Assembly (NCBI GenBank): GCA_016784735.1
Contig: JADHUC010000006.1
Span: 1 to 64,000 of the forward strand
Reading direction: 5' to 3'
DNA length: 64,000 bases
Source of the DNA: Pirellulaceae bacterium
GTDB taxonomy: Bacteria; Planctomycetota; Planctomycetia; Pirellulales; Pirellulaceae
A model generated the notes under the pieces. That model ran no database searches. It was not told where the DNA came from and worked only from the letters and a program-made list of their open reading frames with translations. This document shows, in pieces, positions 61,356-64,000 of the stretch (position 1 is the stretch's first letter; every line of letters begins with the position of its first letter). Position numbers and translations under genes: made by a program.

Positions 61356-61721
61356 TCACCAGGGAAGCCAACGTTTCTTGCGAAACGCAGTCAATGCATC
61401 GGCTTCTGTGGAGTGGATACTAAGGACCTTCGACAGGCCGGTGCTGGTGAACGCTTCGATGATCTGTGGATGGATGTTGCAGAGTTTCAGACGAACTTTG
61501 GCAGACTCGCAATTCTTGTGAAGCAGCAGAACCTTGCCAATCATGGCCGACGACATGTGGGTGACGCCCTTAAAGTCTAGCAGCAGCTTCCGATCTACCC
61601 GATCCACCAGCGCGAGAAGCTCGTTGCCGACCTTCTCGATCACCGTGTTGGCGATAATCGTCTGGTGATTGAATCGGACGATAACTACGTCATTTCGCTC
61701 GTCGTGCTGGAGTTCGGACAT
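61356..61721 (-). CDS. STAS-domain anti-sigma-factor-antagonist-like protein
   Basis: A 121-residue protein with a single STAS fold. LLLDFKGVTHMSSAMIGKV (about 46-64) contains the conserved phosphorylatable Ser position of SpoIIAA-type proteins; the rest of the fold follows (KLCNIHPQIIEAFTSTGLSKVLSIHSTEADAL in pieces). It is a candidate for partner-switching signalling, but no kinase or phosphatase neighbour is present. Start ATG 61721 with GAAGGGG upstream. Confidence 0.85.
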   Translation of the reverse strand: MSELQHDERNDVVIVRFNHQTIIANTVIEKVGNELLALVDRVDRKLLLDFKGVTHMSSAMIGKVLLLHKNCESAKVRLKLCNIHPQIIEAFTSTGLSKVLSIHSTEADALTAFRKKRWLPW

Positions 61722-62042
61722 GACAGCCCCTTCGCGAATGAGATGAATGAATGAGTCCGATGCCCGCCCGCCATTAGATGGGCGTCGACATGACCAGGGA
61801 GACTGCCAAGGCGAATGGCAGATGACAATTTACCCGCGACAGAGTAGCAGGCACACTCCGTGTACCGTCCGCTTGGGGCTACGGCACACGGAGTGTGCCT
61901 GCCACTTTGGTAAGATCTCAACCGCCGCTCGCCCAAAAAGGTCATGCAAGCCAGCCGCCCAGAATCTTCAAGGGCTACGTCCGATTCAGCCTCTATTTTA
62001 TGAGGTTGAGCCGAGAGTGGAACAGCGATTTGTCGTCGTCTT
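61722..62042. other. Intergenic region with a long inverted repeat
   Basis: 321 bases between the STAS and GT2 genes, with no protein gene. It contains the GCAGGCACACTCC palindrome (61847-61902) described separately. The rest is unstructured. Confidence 0.45.
61847..61902. repeat. GCAGGCACACTCCGTGT inverted repeat
   Basis: GCAGGCACACTCCGTGT (61847-61863) is exactly complementary to the block at 61886-61902; the pairing is extended by the flanking ACCGT/ACGGC bases, with a loop of about 20 bases. It is the longest perfect arm in the window and belongs, from memory, to a family of repeats common in planctomycete genomes. Confidence 0.75.
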
Positions 62043-62783
62043 TCAGATTCTCAGCCAGTTTCGGACGCCGAGTCGAAAGATGGCCCACAGGGCCGCAACG
62101 GCCTCGCGCATGTTGATCTTGGATTGGCCCTGTTGCCGGTCGACGAATACGATTGGCGTTTCGCGGAAACGAGCGCCTCTGCGTTTCAGGTGCCAGAGGA
62201 TTTCCTCCAGAAACGCGTAGCCGGACGAGTGAATCGCGTCGAAATCGAACTGCCGGAGCACATCTGTGCGAAAGCAGCGAAACGCGCCGCTGCAATCTCG
62301 GATCTTCAAACCCAGCAGACATCGGGCGTACGTATTGATGGCGCGACTCATGAACCGCCTTCGTAACGGCCACCCCTCCACACCGCCGCCTGTAACGTAA
62401 CGCGATCCGATCATCACATCCACGGATGGCTCGTTGCCGTCGCCTTCCATGCCAGCTCGCATTGCGGGGATATATTTTGGATGATGGCTGAAATCCGCGT
62501 CCATGACCAACACGTATTGATAGCCGTGTTCCATGGCGTAACGCATCCCGGCGATGGTCGCACTGCCCAGACCCAGCTTGCCGGAGCGATGAATTACGCG
62601 GAGCCGGGCGTCCACGGACGCACGTTCGTCGCACCAATCTCCCGTACCGTCCGGCGAATTGTCGTCCACCACCAAGACATCTACGTCAGGAGCGTAGCGG
62701 AAGACCTCGTCGGACAATTGCGGCAGGTTCTCGATTTCGTTGTAGGTGGCTATGACCACCAGCGTGGTTGAATCGTCACTCAT
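62043..62783 (-). CDS. GT2 polyprenol-phosphate mannosyltransferase-like glycosyltransferase
   Basis: A 246-residue soluble GT2 enzyme of the dolichol-phosphate mannose synthase kind: VVIATYNEIENLPQL, VLVVDDNSPDGTGDW, LVMDADFSHHPKYIP (the DxD motif) and YVTGGGVEGWPLRRRFMSR. These enzymes transfer mannose or glucose to polyprenol phosphate for later glycan assembly. Start ATG 62783. It lacks the membrane C-terminus of fused forms. Located between the STAS gene and tRNA-Ala. Confidence 0.92.
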   Translation of the reverse strand: MSDDSTTLVVIATYNEIENLPQLSDEVFRYAPDVDVLVVDDNSPDGTGDWCDERASVDARLRVIHRSGKLGLGSATIAGMRYAMEHGYQYVLVMDADFSHHPKYIPAMRAGMEGDGNEPSVDVMIGSRYVTGGGVEGWPLRRRFMSRAINTYARCLLGLKIRDCSGAFRCFRTDVLRQFDFDAIHSSGYAFLEEILWHLKRRGARFRETPIVFVDRQQGQSKINMREAVAALWAIFRLGVRNWLRI

Positions 62784-62979
62784 GGTGGACCTGCGTCAGT
62801 GTGCTGCTGCCCACATTGTAGACGATCATGCACGCGTGCGCATGGTTGACGCGAATGGCGATTGGCTGTGTCAGGCGAATCAGACCGCATTGACGGGCCG
62901 GAGGCCGCCAACTAGTCTGGGGCCGAGAAGGTGGGCTAGTGCGAGTGTTCGCCGACTGCTGTTATAGAAATGAAGAAAG

Positions 62980-63052
<73 letters not shown>

Positions 63053-63171
63053 AAATTATCAGTTCGTGCTGGACCTGCCGTCCAACGCAAGTCCACAACG
63101 TAATACTGTCGATAGATACTGTCAAGGACGGCAGGTTCGCTTGTTTTCTTGAGTCCCAGGCGTCAAATCCC

Positions 63172-64000
63172 TTGAAAAAGTACCTCATTCGATTCCTGAA
63201 ATTCGCCATTCCCGTGGCGATCATCGCATGGCTCCTTGCCAGCTTGAACCAGGAAGATCTCGACCGGCTGCGACAGCAAGAGAAGGACTGGCCCATGCTC
63301 GCATGCGGGGCCGCGTTGGTGCTGGCCACCGTTTGCGCGACAATTTCTCGTTGGTATCTGTTGGTGCGTGCGCTGGACTTGAAATTCCGGGTCGCCGACG
63401 CTTTTCGATTGGGATTCCTTGGCTTTCTGTTGAACTTCGTCGGCGTCGGCAGCGTCGGCGGGGACCTTTTCAAGGCGTTTTTCATCGCAAGAGAACAGCC
63501 TGGACGACGTGCCGAAGCGGTGGCAACCGTGGCCATGGATCGCGTCGTCGGCCTATTTGCGTTACTGCTGGTCACAAGCACTGCGATTTTGGTGACCGGC
63601 GTTGCCGATGCTGACTGGAAGGTTAGAGCCATCTGCGAATTCACGCTAGTGGTGACGGCAGTGGCTATCGCGTTTGTGGTGCTGATGCTTGTGCCTCGCT
63701 TCCGGCGTGGCCGCATGGTTCACGCCATCACTCGAATTCCTAAAATCGGGCCGACTCTGGAGAGGCTGATCGCCGCCGTGGGAGTCTACCGCGAAAAACG
63801 GCTGGTGCTGGCATCGACGGTCGGGATGAGCGTCTTCGTCCATGTGTCCTTGCCAGTGGCAATCTATCTGGCAGCCATTGCCATCTTCGATCAGCCGCCG
63901 ACGATGGCCGAGCACCTCATCCTTGTTCCTCTGGCCATGTGCGCGGGTGCCCTGCCACTGACTCCGGCTGGCCTGGGAACATTCGAATTGGCAGTCAGTG
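63172..64000 (+). CDS. UPF0104 / lysylphosphatidylglycerol synthase TM-family protein (partial)
   Basis: A membrane protein cut by the window end after 276 codons. Hydrophobic helices begin at FLKFAIPVAIIAWLLASLN, and the segment VGVGSVGGDLFKAFF resembles the GxxGGD region of the UPF0104/LPG_synthase_TM family (AglD-like). The family includes flippase domains of lysyl-PG synthases and other uncharacterised transporters. The start is TTG 63172; no better codon or ribosome site is visible. Whether a catalytic domain follows cannot be seen. Confidence 0.75.
   Translation, partial: MKKYLIRFLKFAIPVAIIAWLLASLNQEDLDRLRQQEKDWPMLACGAALVLATVCATISRWYLLVRALDLKFRVADAFRLGFLGFLLNFVGVGSVGGDLFKAFFIAREQPGRRAEAVATVAMDRVVGLFALLLVTSTAILVTGVADADWKVRAICEFTLVVTAVAIAFVVLMLVPRFRRGRMVHAITRIPKIGPTLERLIAAVGVYREKRLVLASTVGMSVFVHVSLPVAIYLAAIAIFDQPPTMAEHLILVPLAMCAGALPLTPAGLGTFELAVS

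Overview
The window looks like a chromosomal segment of a planctomycete, probably of the Pirellula/Blastopirellula type. The evidence is from the sequence: a 3,602-residue secreted protein with the planctomycete-style N-terminal motif LLEERTLLA and a dockerin-like C-terminus, a WD40/TPR-tailed Ser/Thr kinase divergent from an ECF sigma factor, DUF1570, DUF2752, DUF4912 and GYF_2 proteins, the futalosine menaquinone genes mqnA and mqnC, and several families of short GC-rich palindromes typical of planctomycete intergenic DNA. Coding density is high, GC is moderately high, and I see no transposase, integrase, prophage or CRISPR array. One tRNA gene (Ala, GGC) lies near the right end.

Layout. 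(1) 104-6730, minus strand: a compact four-gene unit made of a giant glycan-modifying fusion (two GT9 heptosyltransferase-like domains, an FkbM-type methyltransferase and a C-terminal propeller-like region), bifunctional HldE that makes the ADP-heptose precursor, a 121-residue Cys-rich protein overlapping hldE, and a short Gly/Ile-rich RHS-like protein. (2) 6991-11385, plus: a good sigma-70 promoter, mqnA-mqnC, a secreted TPR protein and a DUF2752 membrane protein. (3) 11386-19600: a long intergenic stretch with a possible structured RNA, a DUF4912 protein with a histone-like basic segment, an orphan LarE, a vWA protein, a GYF protein, an ECF sigma factor, a 7Fe ferredoxin, a DUF1570 peptidase-like protein and a methyltransferase-like protein. 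(4) 19867-25453, plus: hypB-hypF-hypC-hypD-hypE for NiFe-hydrogenase maturation, without a recognisable hypA and without hydrogenase subunits.

(5) 25513-44078: the giant surface protein, a TPR protein divergent from it, an ECF sigma factor, and a 1,644-residue kinase whose catalytic domain and WD40 region each carry an apparent in-frame palindrome insertion. (6) 44161-51104: a GH95 alpha-L-fucosidase, a LOG-family protein, and a molybdate ABC transporter (modA-modB-modC) whose ModA contains two binding domains in tandem. (7) 51113-56600, minus: a double GxxExxY protein, MutS, a PP-loop/NFACT-R RNA-modification-like enzyme and RNase III, interrupted by a heptamer-repeat block. (8) 56760-64000: HtrA protease, MgtE, a nucleoside-symporter-like MFS protein with a soluble insert, a STAS protein, a GT2 glycosyltransferase, tRNA-Ala and the start of a UPF0104 (LPG synthase-type) membrane protein cut by the window end.

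Themes. Several genes handle nickel or molybdenum cofactors (hyp, larE, modABC) and low-potential electron transport (ferredoxin, menaquinone), suggesting an organism with anaerobic or hydrogen-linked metabolism encoded partly elsewhere. The most unusual items are the quadruple-domain heptosyltransferase fusion with its Cys-rich neighbour, the tandem ModA, the palindromic insertions inside the kinase gene, and the orphan hyp cluster. All functions are read from sequence motifs and family memory; no database search was possible.
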